DNA of 64,000 nucleotides from Turritopsis dohrnii. Its lineage: Eukaryota; Cnidaria; Hydrozoa; Anthoathecata; Oceaniidae. Of this stretch, positions 32,132 to 44,300 are shown in pieces (position 1 is the first letter of the stretch; each line of letters begins with the position of its first letter). Below the pieces are notes generated by a model. That model ran no database searches, was not told the DNA's origin, and saw nothing but the letters and a program-made list of their open reading frames with translations. Position numbers and translations under genes: made by a program. The DNA lies in NCBI GenBank assembly GCA_027922465.2, contig BQMF02000800.1:35936-99935 (forward strand), read 5' to 3'.

Positions 32132-34080
32132 ATGGACATGTCATCTGCAAACTTTTCACAACCATGGGATATGAGTGATACTATTATTATTGTAGAAAAT
32201 GAGAAATTGCATGCCCACAAGTCTATACTGTCGATATGTTCACCAGTTTTTAAAACGATGTTGTCTTCACCAAACTTCATAGAAGGCGCAAGTATGGAGA
32301 TAGTTTTGCCTGGCAAGAAGAAAGAAAAAGTTAAGGAAATGTTGCGATTGATGTATCCATTTCCTGCCAGCATTACAGGTATAAGCAAAAAAAGTTTTGA
32401 CTTTCCTTTTAGGTGGGTGTCATAAATATAAATTTTGAATTGATATAAATTTTAGTTATACACTTCTTGATTATTCAAAAAAATTCATTTTATTGTATTA
32501 ATTAGCAATTGTGCATTCCACTTTTCAGTGAAGTTATACTTGCATGCACAGAGTCAGAGGCGAGAAGCATGATATCTCAGTTACAGAGGTTGTAACTATA
32601 AACATGCCCATGCATTTTTTGATTAGTTTTTCAAGCTCTACAAGATGAATATACTTTCTGCTACCATATACTGTGTTATTTTATTTTTTATTGTCTTTTG
32701 AGATGTCATTTTCAAAATTGGAACCTGTAAGAAGTTTTACCATGGCTACTAGTTTAAAAGAATTCAATTGAACGGAATATGAACTGTCAAAATTATCTAA
32801 GACTAACTTCTGCATTAAAAATTGCACTCACAACATGATTAATTAATTATAAATGGGCCTAAATATCCGTTGTTGATCATGTAAAAAACCATTAGCAAAT
32901 TCAAATTTAAGCATAATCAAGTTAATTAATGCACAAACTTTCATGAACATTGTTTGAATATTCGCCTCAACATTCTTTGTATTCTTTACCTTAAGGGAAG
33001 AAATTATCATGGAAAGAAAATTTCACGGATTTCAGCAAAATCCATGAAATTAAATTCCTGCAGAATTTTTTAAAATTGGTTTACGAAATTCAATCCCTGG
33101 CAAATTTTCAAAATTGGCTCTCCGTCAAACTATTTGTAACGAAATCCTTGATTTTGGGTATTGGGTATGTGTTTAGTCTCTTTAAAACTACATTTGGAGA
33201 TTAATAGTTTCCTCAAGGTTTTTTACCCTGTTATGAAATAATACCTATGCTCAATAACAAAAAACAAGCATTAAATTCCCACACAAAAAATTAATAATTT
33301 TTGCTATCCGCAAAATTAAATTACGCATAAAAACTTATTTTGAACAACCGTGAAATTACATTCTCACGAAAATTTCTTTCCTTTAGGTATTCATTATGGC
33401 TGCAGCTTGATTTTGTATTAGGCTGTGGTTTTATAGTTTTGAGGCTATTTAATTCCAGTACTACACATGGACTGGAATGATTATCTAGTTTGAAGAAAAG
33501 TCAGGGAAATGTCAAGGAGTTTTGTAAGCAGTATTTTAATGAACCCTGTTGTACCTTTTTTATTGCTTTAGAAAGTTCTGATATCACATCATTGTTGAGT
33601 TTGGCACGAGAATATCAAGTTGAGCAGCTTACTGCTAAAGTGGTAGAAGCACTACTGCGAAGACAAACAACTGTAGACCTACTGCTACTGGCGCAAGAGT
33701 TTGAACTTGAAAAGGTTCTTGATAAATGTACATGCACACTTTCAAGAATCAATTTTAATGAACTGAAACAGCATCCAAAATATGAAGAAATCACAGCAGA
33801 GAATGTTGTGTCCATACTGCAAGGACACCTGAAGTTTATGAAAGAGCAACACATACGGGAAATCCGAACTCTCACCGAACTAAACACTAAGAAAAGACAA
33901 GAAACGTTAGAACTTGTCAATCAGATAAACAATTGTTGGGCTTACAATAAACTACCTATACGTGCTTGTACCTGCCCGAGTTATACTAAAGCATGCCCTG
34001 ATTGCAACAACGCTTTGGAGAAGTTTATCAAAGTGAAATGTGGGGAACTGATCGAACATTTACAATCAAACACAGACTGA
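32132..34080 (+). CDS. BTB/POZ domain protein, two exons
   Basis: Exon 1 is 32132-32378 and exon 2 is 33572-34080, joined in phase 1 (donor ACAG then GTATAAG; acceptor TTGCTTTAG), giving 251 residues. Residues ~18-125 form a BTB domain: SDTIIIVENEKLHAHKSILS, CSPVFKTML, then EIVLPGKKKEKVKEML and, across the splice, SLLSLAREYQVEQL. The C-terminal half is helical with a possible coiled coil and ends with a cysteine cluster (RACTCPSYTKACPDCNN). BTB domains dimerise and often recruit cullin-3; no MATH, Kelch or zinc-finger partner domain is visible, so the role is unknown. The 1.2-kb intron holds a TIR element (32989-33387). A remnant of exon 2 lies in the duplicated unit at 40763-40812. Confidence 0.85.
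32989..33387. mobile_element. TIR element in BTB intron (CCTTAAGGGAAGAAATT family)
   Basis: Ends CCTTAAGGGAAGAAATT and, inverted, CCTAAAGGAAAGAAATT, both flanked by TA. 399 bp with internal GAAATTAAATTC repeats. Its right end also exists at about 40540-40637 in the duplicated unit, so it inserted before the duplication. Confidence 0.7.
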
Positions 34081-34153
34081 CATATCCATTAGAAGGTTCT
34101 GTAACAACACAATGATATAGTAGGATTACACCCTGGTGTCTGACGTAATGATA

Positions 34154-35269
34154 CCGGGTGGGCCAGAAAAAACGCATCCAAATTTGGATTTGTTATAATC
34201 GGATATTGTCTTTAGATAAATAAAAGATCTTTTAGAGGTAGATTCTACAAGGTAAAGGGGAGAAATAGGCAAATTTTCAATCAAAAAAACAAACCGGTTC
34301 AAAAGATAGAAGGATTTTAGGAAAAAGTCTGAAATTTCGTTTTGTATAAAAATGTTAAAATTGACGTCAAAACATTTTTTATAAAACTCTCTTAAACTGT
34401 GGAAATATTTTATTATTTCCATACCTGCTAACAACTTATGAAAAAGTTCACAAAATAACAAAAAATAAATTCAACCAATTCTCTAAAATAAATTTAACCA
34501 AAAACCATTTTGATACATTGACCGCCCTTTTCATTAACAGCTTTTAAACGTGGAACAAATTCTTTTAAAGCTTTACGAACTTCGGGCCAAACTTTTTCGA
34601 TTTTCCTTTTTAGTTCTTTTTCATCTTTAAACGATCTGTTTAATCTGTCTCTATATACTTTCACTTTCATTTTATCCCAGAAGTAGTAATCTAGTAGACT
34701 ACAGTCTGGGGAGGCGGGCGGCCATTCATTGTGATTAACAAAACGCTTTCTCAGTTTTTCTGTCAACAGATTTTGTACAATGTTTGAACGATGTGATGGT
34801 GCGCTGTCTTGTATAAATATCCAGTCATTTCTATTCATCAAACTGTCAATTTCAGGTAGCAGTTGTTTTTCTAAATGTTTCTTGCATGTTTTAGAGTTCA
34901 CTTTTTTGACTGCTTGTTCGTATGATGGAAAAGTCGTGTATCTTCGATTTCGATTTCTACCATCACCGTAAACTCGACTATTCTGTGGATTAAGTGGAAC
35001 TTCGAGTGTGAAATCTTTTTCGTAAATAGTACTCAACCAAAACAAAAAATAATCATCCTATGCGACATCATTTTTAAACAAATCAAAACCTGCTATAATC
35101 ACTTAAAATAATTTTTCAAAAGTTCTAGAAAAGATATGGAAGGAAATTTTGGTTTAAATAATGTCAAATAGCTTGTTCTAAAACCCATGGAAATATGATA
35201 CATAAAATGTGAATCGTCATAAAGAAATACGCGATTGAATTTTGGATGCGTTTTTTCTGGCCCACCCTG
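34154..35269. mobile_element. Tc1/mariner-type element with near-perfect TIRs
   Basis: Both ends carry GGGTGGGCCAGAAAAAACGC as inverted repeats, flanked by TA (34152-34153, 35270-35271). Unit B has the same flanks joined without the insert (TAATGATACGTGCAGGATAA), an empty site of matching length. At 1116 bp it carries only part of a transposase, so it is probably non-autonomous. Confidence 0.9.
34494..35045 (-). CDS. Tc1/mariner transposase, C-terminal part
   Basis: 183 codons with the DDE-superfamily endonuclease signature: IFIQDSAPSHRSNIV (second Asp) and EWPPASPDCSLLDYYFWDKM (third acid). About 38 residues separate the second Asp from the Asp in LLDYYF, longer than the 34 of classical mariners. 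The paired DNA-binding domain and the region of the first Asp are missing; only ~220 bp lie between the start and the TIR. The copy is therefore probably an internally deleted, inactive transposase. The frame is otherwise clean. Confidence 0.8.
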   Translation of the reverse strand: MFWLSTIYEKDFTLEVPLNPQNSRVYGDGRNRNRRYTTFPSYEQAVKKVNSKTCKKHLEKQLLPEIDSLMNRNDWIFIQDSAPSHRSNIVQNLLTEKLRKRFVNHNEWPPASPDCSLLDYYFWDKMKVKVYRDRLNRSFKDEKELKRKIEKVWPEVRKALKEFVPRLKAVNEKGGQCIKMVFG

Positions 35270-35365
35270 TATGACCAGGATAACTAAGATTGTGGTTGTT
35301 TGACAAACAAAACTGAGATTTTCAGTACTGTCATTACCTTAATGTAGCAACACACTATAATAGCA

Positions 35366-36544
35366 TGAGGCTTTAGCTAAAACTGCCCCCGCCCTCAAGC
35401 ATTCCAATTTGTACACACAGCAAGCTATACATTGCAAGCTATACAACGGAAACAAAAACAAAGAAAACTTTTTTATGTTTGTTATCTCTTGGTCCTATGT
35501 CACATTGATGCTAATTTATACCTTTCAAAAAGTGTAATTAAGGCTTAACAAGTAATATCAGAAAGTATTGGCTACAAACAAAAGAAATGTGTGAACTGAA
35601 ACCATGGTTACGTATTTTATAATCAAAACAAGATAAACATTTGTTAAAGAAATTCTGTAAGAGCCAAAAGAAAGAAAAAAAACTTTTTCAAAAAAAAATT
35701 AAGGCGAAAAATCCATTAGAAATCTGCGTTTCAAACTTTGATTCGAAACAAGAATAGCCAAACTTTACATAAAAAACAAGAAAAAAATATAAGAAGGTTT
35801 TACTGATCATGATCACACCAGGTTTGGGGGAGGACAGAAAGAAGGAAAACATGAAGAACGACAATTTGTAGGCTTTCTTGCATACACAAAAATCCTATTA
35901 AAATCTATTTAAAAGGCAAGATCCGCCAAAAATCAGTGCATTCAAAAAATAGCCAAAGTTTACATAAAAAACAAGAAAAAAAATATAAGAAGGTTTTATT
36001 GATCATGACCACACCAGATTTGGAGGACAAAGAAGGAAAACACGAAGAACGACAATTTGTAGGCTTTCTTGCATACACAGAAATCCAAATAAAATCTTTT
36101 TAAGGTAAAACCTGCCAAAAATCAGTGCATTGAATAAAATTTATCGAACGAAAGATTATTTAGAGCTAAAACATATACAAAAATAAAATGTTGTTGGCAA
36201 AATTTCAGATTTCAAGCTGTGCTTTAAAATCCTTGTCGTTCCCTTCACTAAAACAACACAAAAGTAATATGAAAAATGTCTAAGCAATTTTAATATACGA
36301 ACTTCCTAAATAACATAGTATAATATAATAATAAATTAGGAAAGAGATACGAAAAAACATTCCACTTACAGTGCCATGCTTTGAAACGGGAAAAAAAGCA
36401 AAGTCAGCTAATTAATTGTATTCCACCGTGTAACGTCAACACGAAAGTTGGAAGATGATGATGAACAAAATCGGAACTGACATTCGCCTATCTCGTGAAA
36501 CTACTATGCCTCCTCGCTCGCTTACGCTCGCTGCGGGGGCAATT
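35366..36544. other. Unit-A-specific non-coding DNA with a tandem duplication
   Basis: A ~190-bp segment is repeated in tandem (about 35757-35945 and 35951-36131, sharing AAGAACGACAATTTGTAGGC). No gene is seen. Confidence 0.6.
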
Positions 36545-37005
36545 ACAAATCAAACTCAAATTGTTAAGACTATCAACCGATGTAGTTTAAATCTACTCAA
36601 AGTGTACATCTTATCATGTTTACATCTTATCATTAAAATAATCCGATTGACACGATTATTACCAAACAGATTATTGTCAAACAGAATAGCATGATTAAAT
36701 TCGAACAGAAGTGTTTGTAAATCTGAAAGGTTTGTTGTTCTTTTTTTCTGTTGTATCAAAGATACGATCACTACTATCGGGCTTTCGAATATTTTACATC
36801 AGAGTGTGTTCATCTAGCAATTTGAAAGCTTCAACTTCTCGGTTGAAGCTTCTTAAAGTAGTCTGAAAGAACGATGCATAGGTTTACGAAATGAAGTCTT
36901 GATGTTTTCTCTCATTGACTATATGTTCAGTATATAACGTCAATGAGAGAAGTGGCGTGTGACTGAGGTTTCCTTTATAGAATTGCTTTTATTGCGTCTG
37001 TAACA

Positions 37006-37119
37006 TCCCAACAGCCAACATCGTCAACTCACTGCGACGGAGAGCATTTTTATTGAAATAATGCATACATTTTAATACAAATATCCTCCTACGCAGTGAT
37101 TCAACAAATTTGTCCACTT
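37006..37119. mobile_element. Foldback element of the ACTGCGATGAAGAG family (copy 1)
   Basis: The family consists of ~110-bp foldbacks whose arms carry GGGCAAATTTGTTGAA and TCACTGCGATGAAGAGC-like words. This copy matches the one at 42611 in unit B. Confidence 0.65.
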
Positions 37120-37236
37120 ATCGATTGTTACTAGATCCCTTTGTAAAGTGAGCTGGAAATGAAGTTCTATCTTAAGTAATTTTAATAATATTTACAGCCT
37201 CTGCGTTAGAGATTCATTTCCATAAGCCCAACCTAC

Positions 37237-37445
37237 CTGATTTGTTTCATAATCATCCGTGTCGATATCAAAGACAGACGGCAAAATTCCGTTTTCAGCT
37301 TCTTCTTCATTCGCCTCATATTCATCGGTTGTCTTTGTGGTAACGACAGCAAATTGTAATAAGCTCCACGAATACAGCACCAACACTGTGTACGTTACTT
37401 CTCGGTTCCGTAAAATAGGAAAATCGTTCCACGTGTTTAGGAATT
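37237..37445 (-). pseudogene. Orphan duplicate of TMEM26-like exon 4
   Basis: 209 bp with intact acceptor (TGTAG) and donor (CAG then GTAGGT), coding NTWNDFPILRNREVTYT and VLYSWSLLQF. It is nearly identical to the real exon 4 at 42850-43058, differing at a few positions. It lies downstream of the gene's last exon, and its own copy of exon 5 is deleted (unit A lacks the DNA matching 41060-42190). It is probably a leftover of the segmental duplication. It could be used if transcription reads through, but it would need an unseen 3' exon. Confidence 0.7.
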
Positions 37446-37840
37446 CTACAAAGTAAGACATCCGAGGATAAGTGATTTCCAAAAATCCTCAAGACAATGT
37501 TATTAGTTTCGTAAATGGTTAAATGCATCCCAAAAAATAAACCCTTTAGGTTTTGGCGCAACAGTATCAAATGCTGATTTTCAGAGAGCGCCTGATCATG
37601 GTTGAAATTCATTCTGGATAGAGCCTATTCAAGTCGAAATGTGAACATTTTAAACGGTTCAGTTTGGGTTACTCAAACTATATAATATTCGTTTGAACAA
37701 CAAGTTTACAGTAATTCTTATCAATGAGCCTATTTTCATAGTCCACTGTACTAACATTGCCCCTTACTCGGAAGGTAGGTGTACCAAATTAATACGCGAG
37801 AGGGTGTTTGTGTAATGTTACATACACATGGTCACGAATC

Positions 37841-38209
37841 TTAGAGACCAATTTTTTGATAAAAGCTCCATTTAGTGATTAGAAACTGGTCATTACCCAG
37901 CATTTCTATTGAAACCGTGTGTTGATTTTGCTGATTAGATCCAATGAGCAAACAGATAATGGTTTTCTTAGACTTTAGAAAACGGACATAGCCAACCCAG
38001 GGTTTCTTGCCTTTTTGACAAACCCTGAGTACAAGGTTGCGGACATAGCGATAGTCTGTTGTGAATACACTATGCATGATGTGAGGTTTAATTTCTGAAC
38101 CGCCGAATGTGTTCAGCATGTGTTTCTCTTTTCGAATATCACTGAACTTGATTCCCGAAAGGATTCGCAGAACTTCTGTAGGAGTTGATTTTATGCTAAC
38201 ACTTATCAC
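37841..38209 (-). CDS. Hypothetical protein, 122 codons
   Basis: Open frame in unit A between the orphan exon and the fibrinogen gene. The sequence includes LRILSGIKFSDIRKEKHML and RVCQKGKKPWVGYVRF. I recognise no family, signal peptide or membrane segment. Unit B does not preserve the frame. It may be a chance frame, or an exon of an unrecognised gene or element. Confidence 0.2.
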   Translation of the reverse strand: MISVSIKSTPTEVLRILSGIKFSDIRKEKHMLNTFGGSEIKPHIMHSVFTTDYRYVRNLVLRVCQKGKKPWVGYVRFLKSKKTIICLLIGSNQQNQHTVSIEMLGNDQFLITKWSFYQKIGL

Positions 38210-38856
38210 TCATAAAGGTTACCATCAACTTGAGTACAATGTGTGCTGCCGCTCCACATTGGTAAACAGTACCCCGCAACTGATTACCACAGGGTCGGGG
38301 CAGATGTCCTGATGGCGTTGAAATCCGGACCCCAAGTTAAAGATGCAAGATTTTTTGGAAGATTGCATCTAGATGTCACCTTGCTGCTGTTGTGTGGAAA
38401 CTGATCAAACTAACATCTCTTAAAGTTCTGGTCGGCTATTTGAGGCGGGTAAACCAGGAAATTCATTTTCAATAATCAGTCACCCTTCTTTCCCAACACA
38501 GCTATTTTCTTTATGATTGCAAAACATATCAATTATCATTTCACATAACCAGACAAATAAAAATCTTGAAACACCTGAATATCCATTATAACAACACATA
38601 AAAGAAAATTATCCTTCAAAGATTATCTGCCAATACAACATATCATTTCTTTGATTCTGTTTTTGTGCAATTAAAGGTAACAGCAAAACTAAGCAACAGA
38701 CATTATCAAGTTGACCATGATCGTTTCTCTCAATCATCAATCCGGACAAAGCCGAAAAACACACAACTTCAGAGTATTTGTCTGTCTTCGGTGACTACTT
38801 GTGGCGCTGGATGAACATAAAATCGTCGTATAGCAGCAGCATGATATCAAGAGGTT

Positions 38857-39879
38857 TCATGTATGACTTCGTTTCAATCGCATACGACTATACGAAAGCT
38901 TTGGTGCATCACCGACTGTAAGTTTACTCCAATGCATCCCGTTACTGCCAAATGCACCATGCTTTCCATTCAAATGGACATAAAGACAGGTATTAAACCA
39001 CCATCCTGATCCCCTCATCACCGCACAATTGTCAGCGTGGTTATCGTGGTCCTCATCTTTAGTGGTAAAATACATAGAATTGTGGTAAAATAACTTTTCC
39101 CTCCAACCACTTAATCCAGGACCAATTAGCAACAATTGATACCAGTTTGTCTCACTTTTAATTTGAAAGTTTTCATACTTGACAGTAAGTTTTTGCCCTT
39201 CATGAATAATGTCAATTACCAACTGTTGGTCTTGATCACGTGTTAAATAATGCATGTATTCGTTCCCCAGCCAAAACTCTGTTTGGAAGTCGCCAAATCC
39301 GTTCTTGTATTCGGTCCAGCTCCGGTTAAAGTCAACCTTATATTGATCGTCTCGTAGCTGGATAACTGTCCAACCACCTCCCTCTGGATCAGATGAAGAA
39401 TGACATAATACATTGACTTCCTTACCTCCTATTTTGATGTTGTATACACCTGACTCTCTATATCCTGCATTATAAACATCAAGACAATCTCGAGCAAAAG
39501 TTAATGGGGCCCGATTGTATTGAACAGATCTGTACTCGTTTGGCAAAAAAATCTCGAAATAATTGTGCTTTTCTTTGTCAGTGAAATTCAGTGGTAACGT
39601 TAATCGGTCTACTTTAAGGAAGCTGCACGTATGTTCGTTGATTCTTTCGGCTATGTTAATGGCTTTGCAATCAGGTGTTACTCGACAAATACCAAGACAT
39701 TGTTCACCTCTTTTTACTGTTCGCTCAAACAAAATATCTTTCTCTGACACAACTAACAGTTTTCCCTTGGTCTTTGAAAAATATGATTCTTCTCTTTTTC
39801 CACATGTGTCATGAGTTGATGTGATTTGATTAAAGCAGTGAAACACGATGAAAATGTAAATATTTAGAGTTCTCATCAT
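38857..39879 (-). CDS. Secreted PAN/apple plus fibrinogen-related domain protein
   Basis: A 340-residue single-exon gene. It starts with a signal peptide (residues ~1-22, TLNIYIFIVFHCFNQI). A PAN/apple-like segment follows (25-110: GEQCLGICRVTPDCKAINI and TCSFLKVDRL). A fibrinogen C-terminal domain spans ~118-335: RDCLDVYNAGYRESGVYNI, GGGWTVIQLR, YKNGFGDFQTEFWLGNEY, a calcium-site-like DEDHDNHADNCA, then GSGWWFNTCLY and HGAFGSNGMHW. Such proteins bind acetylated sugars or cell surfaces in innate recognition, and the key GSGWWF and cysteine residues are kept. Lack of introns may mean a retrocopy. A broken second copy sits at 43985-45798. The specific ligand cannot be inferred. Confidence 0.88.
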   Translation of the reverse strand: MMRTLNIYIFIVFHCFNQITSTHDTCGKREESYFSKTKGKLLVVSEKDILFERTVKRGEQCLGICRVTPDCKAINIAERINEHTCSFLKVDRLTLPLNFTDKEKHNYFEIFLPNEYRSVQYNRAPLTFARDCLDVYNAGYRESGVYNIKIGGKEVNVLCHSSSDPEGGGWTVIQLRDDQYKVDFNRSWTEYKNGFGDFQTEFWLGNEYMHYLTRDQDQQLVIDIIHEGQKLTVKYENFQIKSETNWYQLLLIGPGLSGWREKLFYHNSMYFTTKDEDHDNHADNCAVMRGSGWWFNTCLYVHLNGKHGAFGSNGMHWSKLTVGDAPKLSYSRMRLKRSHT

Positions 39880-40762
39880 GTTTAATTACGTTTAGTTATA
39901 TGGAATTGAGAGAAAATAAAATTTGAGTGAAAAAGTATCTTTTGAATGTTAATTGCAATTTGTTTTGTGGTTGCTCTTCAAGCTTATTTTCCCATTTCAT
40001 TACTGTATGAGAATTGTTCATTGCAATGTTAATGATTTATAGATCGATTGAAAATATGATGGAGTTTAGATTTGATTTACAATCTTGATTTTTTATTACA
40101 GATTTGTATGCAGACTCTTCGATATAAGGTGAACAGAACACCTTCGAATAGACCAGCAATAATGGATCAGAGTCATTGCCACGAAAATAACAAACTGAAA
40201 TAAAGATGAAAGAAAAACATCAACGTACAGTGCGTATCAGAACATCTTCTCCATCAAATTTCCTCGGTTTTTTTTCTCTAAGATCTGGGAATTTTATATC
40301 ACAGGAAAGGCCTTCTTTAGCTCTTTCTAGGGATATCAAATTTTTAGCGAAATAGTAAATCTTCAGAAAATTATAAACCGTGAACATTAGCAAACCCTAA
40401 TCAGGACTGTCCTTTAATTCGAACTCATTTATGCACTATTATACATCATTAAGAATGCAGAGTTTGTTTTAATAAGAAATCCACTTTTTTGACAAATTTT
40501 TGAATAAAGCAGCTTTAATAGACCGCAAGTCTGCCTAAAATTAATACTTTTTTTCCATCTGGGATATTAAATTCAAGAAGAAAAATTATTTTGAGCAATC
40601 AGGAACATAAATTCTCGCGATAATTTCTTTTCTTTAGGTATTCATTATGGATACAACTTGATTATGTATTAGGCTGTGGTTTGTATATTTCAAGTTTTGA
40701 GGCTACTTAATTCCGGTACTAGGCATGGACTGGAATGATTATCTAGTTTGAAGAAAAGTCAT

Positions 40763-40812
40763 GGTGAAATGTGGGGAACTGATCGAACATTTACAATCAA
40801 ACACAGACTGAC
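40763..40812 (+). pseudogene. Remnant of BTB gene exon 2
   Basis: Only the last ~48 coding bases and stop (GTGAAATGTGGGGAACTGAT onward) remain. The ~520 bp matching 33508-34030 is deleted, and the upstream intron sequence is joined directly. Confidence 0.75.
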
Positions 40813-41156
40813 ATATCCATTAGAAGGTTTCTGCAATAAGACAATGATATAGTAGGATTACACCCTGGTATCTGACATAATGATACGTGCAGGATAACTA
40901 AGATTGTGGTTGTTTGACAAACAAAACTGAGATTTTCAGTACTGTCGTTACTTTAATGTAGCAACACACTATAATACAAATCAAACTCAAACTATTAAGA
41001 CTATCAATTGGTGTAGTTTAAATCTAAAGTTTAGCTACATCTTATCACAGAGGAGAAAAAATCTCTTTGTAAAAAGCTGTTTCACAATGCAGAGTGTGAT
41101 TAGATTGACTGCAATTAGTCTAAGGTTATATACAATTGATTTTGAATTGCAATAGC

Positions 41157-41264
41157 CTAGTGGGAAAGTTTGTTGAAAATCACTGCGAGGGAGTGTAATC
41201 TATAGAAATATACACACTAGATAAAAGTCATAGCAGTGACTTTTTGTCGATTTTGCCTACTAGA
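41157..41264. mobile_element. Foldback element, ACTGCGATGAAGAG family (copy 2)
   Basis: Starts TGGGAAAGTTTGTTGAAAAT and ends TTTTGCCTACTAG, just downstream of the TMEM26-like stop codon. Confidence 0.6.
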
Positions 41265-41316
41265 GAATGAAATGTGGTTACAAGTCAAAAGGCCGTCGTG
41301 TTGACATTCGACATTG

Positions 41317-44300
41317 TCACTTGAGCGTCATAACATCTTGTGGACTTTTATCCTCCAACTCACTGTCTTCGGTTCTTCCTGACAAAATCACCCAAAGCCT
41401 GTACGCGAGAAAGACACTCATGATGACGTTTTTAGTGGTGTAAAACACCATAGTTATACTGGAAACGTCGTACAGGACAGTGAACGCCACGCGGGCGCAC
41501 AGGTATGGCAACTCCAGGCTTAACAAAAGTATGACGGATTGAAAAACGTCTTGGTCGAATCTGGAAAGAAATGTATTTAGACAACCTGGATCCTGTACGA
41601 ATACGTCATCATCTCCCTCTGCATTATAGTTTTCTTCTTTACTGGAAGATGAATGGAAGCCATGTTCTTTTGTCCTTTTCAACGCTTCGGTAAACTCGTC
41701 CCACAATTCCATGTGGGCGAGAAATTGGAGGTGTTGGGCGGATACAGATTTTTCTTCTGCGGTTCTTTTCCTGTTGGCAAAACGAATTTTCGTCGATTTG
41801 TTTGTTACTTTTATCACTGCTGGCGATGTTACGTTGTCGTTCAAGTCGGTTTGGTCATCTGCGAATGTTATTGTCTGTGGTCGAACGCGATGTGAATTTA
41901 TTGTGTGCGAACGTTTTGTCCTTCTTGAAGATAGGCTGTCGTTAGTAAAAGTACGTTTTCTTTGGTGACTCAGAGAGTGAAAATTTATACCCTTCGTCTC
42001 TCTTTTCTTTTTCTTGGCAAGCTTTTGTATGTATCTTGGTAAGTTTGTGCTGTATTCTGTTTTGGGGCGAAACGAAGAAATCTGTTGTTTGATCTCCTGC
42101 ATAACAAAATTTGAAAGTTATGTAAGAACAAATTGCTTGTGGTGAATCAACATTCATTTTTCACAAAGCAGAACATGTGATTTTGAATTGTGTGCTTATC
42201 ATTAAAATAATCTGATTAACTCGATTATTACCAAACAGATTATTATCAAATAGAACAGGATGATTAAGCTCGAACAGAAGTGTTTGTAAATCTGAAAGGG
42301 TTGTTGTTCTTTTTTGTCTGTTTGTAGGAAAGGTCTAACAGGCTATCGAATATATTATTTCAGAGTGTCTTCGTCTAATACTTTGAAATCATCAAACTTC
42401 TCGGTTGAAACTTCTTAAAATAGTCTGAAAGAACGAGGCATAGCCTGAATCTAACCCTCACTAACCCAAACAAATTTTACAAGGTTTACACCATGAAGTT
42501 TTGATGCTTTGAAATTGTTAGATGGACTATATGTTCAGTATAACGACAATGAGAGAAGTGGCCTGTGTCTGAGGTCTCCCTTATGGAATTTCTTTTATTG
42601 CGTCTGTAACAGCCAACATCGTCAAGTCACTGCGATGAAGAGCATTTTTATTAAAATAATGCATACATTTTCATAGAAATGTCCTCCTACGCAGTGATTC
42701 AACAAATTTGTCCACTGGGTTAAGTGTACGAGGTCGATTGTTACTAGATCCCTTTGTAAAGTGAGCTGGAAATGAAGTTCTATCTTAAGTAATTTTAATA
42801 ATATTTACAGCCTCTGTGTTAGAGATTGATTTCCACAAGCCCCACCTACCTGATTTGTTTTATAATCATCCGTGTCGATATCAAAGACAGACGGCAAAAT
42901 TCCGTTTTCAGCTTCCTCTTCATTCGCCTCATATTCGTCTGTTGTCTTTGTCGTAACGACAGCGAATTGTAATAAGCTCCATGAATACAGAACCAACACT
43001 GTGTACGTTACTTCACGGTTCCGTAAAATAGGAAAATCGTTCCACGTGTTTAGGAATTCTACAAGGAAAGATATATGAGGATAAAAAAAACTCAAAACGT
43101 CAGTGTGGACAATGATTAAGTACGTCACAAAAAATTAAATTAAATTTTTTTTGTAATATTTAGTACAAAATTTTTATTTTTTGACCCAACACTATCAAAT
43201 ACTAAAGCTTATAAATTACTTATATAATCAAAAGTCATTTTATCAGCGAAGTGATTCTTGGTGCTAGATCCATCGAAATCTAGAACCTTATGTAACCGTT
43301 ATCTTAAATATCGTTCATGCCCACACCTGAAATAGGAAGACTATGTACGCTCATGGGTAGTACACTCTTCGACTAGCTTTATACGGCGCACATTTTGCTT
43401 AGTCCAATTTAATTTGAAAGCACCGTATTCATAAAAGCTTTCGTATACTGAAAGAAAATTGTTAAAAAGGTGTATTTAGTGGGTCTGAAGAATTAAATTA
43501 GACAAAAAATTTCAAACAACATTGTATACAAATGATGTTGTGTAACACGAAAACCCGCGTCAAATTAGAACCATCAGTGATACAAAAATTATTAATTTCA
43601 GAAAAATTTACCCGAATTAGATTAAAGCAACCCGCGCTAAAATGGAGGTTTTCCGTTTATTTTCAAAACCATATTACATAATCACGCAAATAAAATATCT
43701 TGAAAAACAGAAAATTCATTACAACAACACATAAAACAAGGAAAGTTATCCTTCAAAGATTATCTGCCAATACAACATATTATTTGTTCGATTCTGTCTT
43801 TGTGCAATTAAGGGTAACAGCAAAAATAAGCAACAGACATTATAAAGTTAACCATGATCGTTTCTTTCAATCATCAATCCGGACCAAGCTGGAACATACA
43901 TAACTTCAGTGTATTTGTCCGTCATCGCTGACTACTTGTGACACTTAACTGGATGATCATAAAATCATCACATATCAGCTGCATAATATCAAGAAGCTTA
44001 TTTATGAATTCTTTTCAATCGCATACGACTATACGAAAGCTTTGCTGCATCACCGACTGTAAGTTGACCCCATTGCATCCCGTTTCCGCCACGTCCACCA
44101 TGCCTTCCATTCAAATGAACATAAACACAGTCTGAACCCTTCTATCATCCTTGTAGAAAATCTATGTCTAGTATTTTTTTGAAAAGCGTTTGCTTGATAT
44201 TGTATCATAAACGTGCTGTTTTTTATGTAGCCCTAAGTATCGATTTGTCTGTCCGATATAAAACAAGCATTTTGTAACAGACTCTAGACGAATGTAACTA

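Larger units (their letters stand above)
33285..39880. repeat. Segmental duplication, unit A
   Basis: Blocks 33285-34150, 35270-35365, 36545-36620, 36625-37480 and 38540-39880 recur in the same order at 40540-45800 (unit B, where the last block is partly inverted). A-specific DNA includes the mariner element, 35366-36544 and most of BTB exon 2. Confidence 0.8.
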
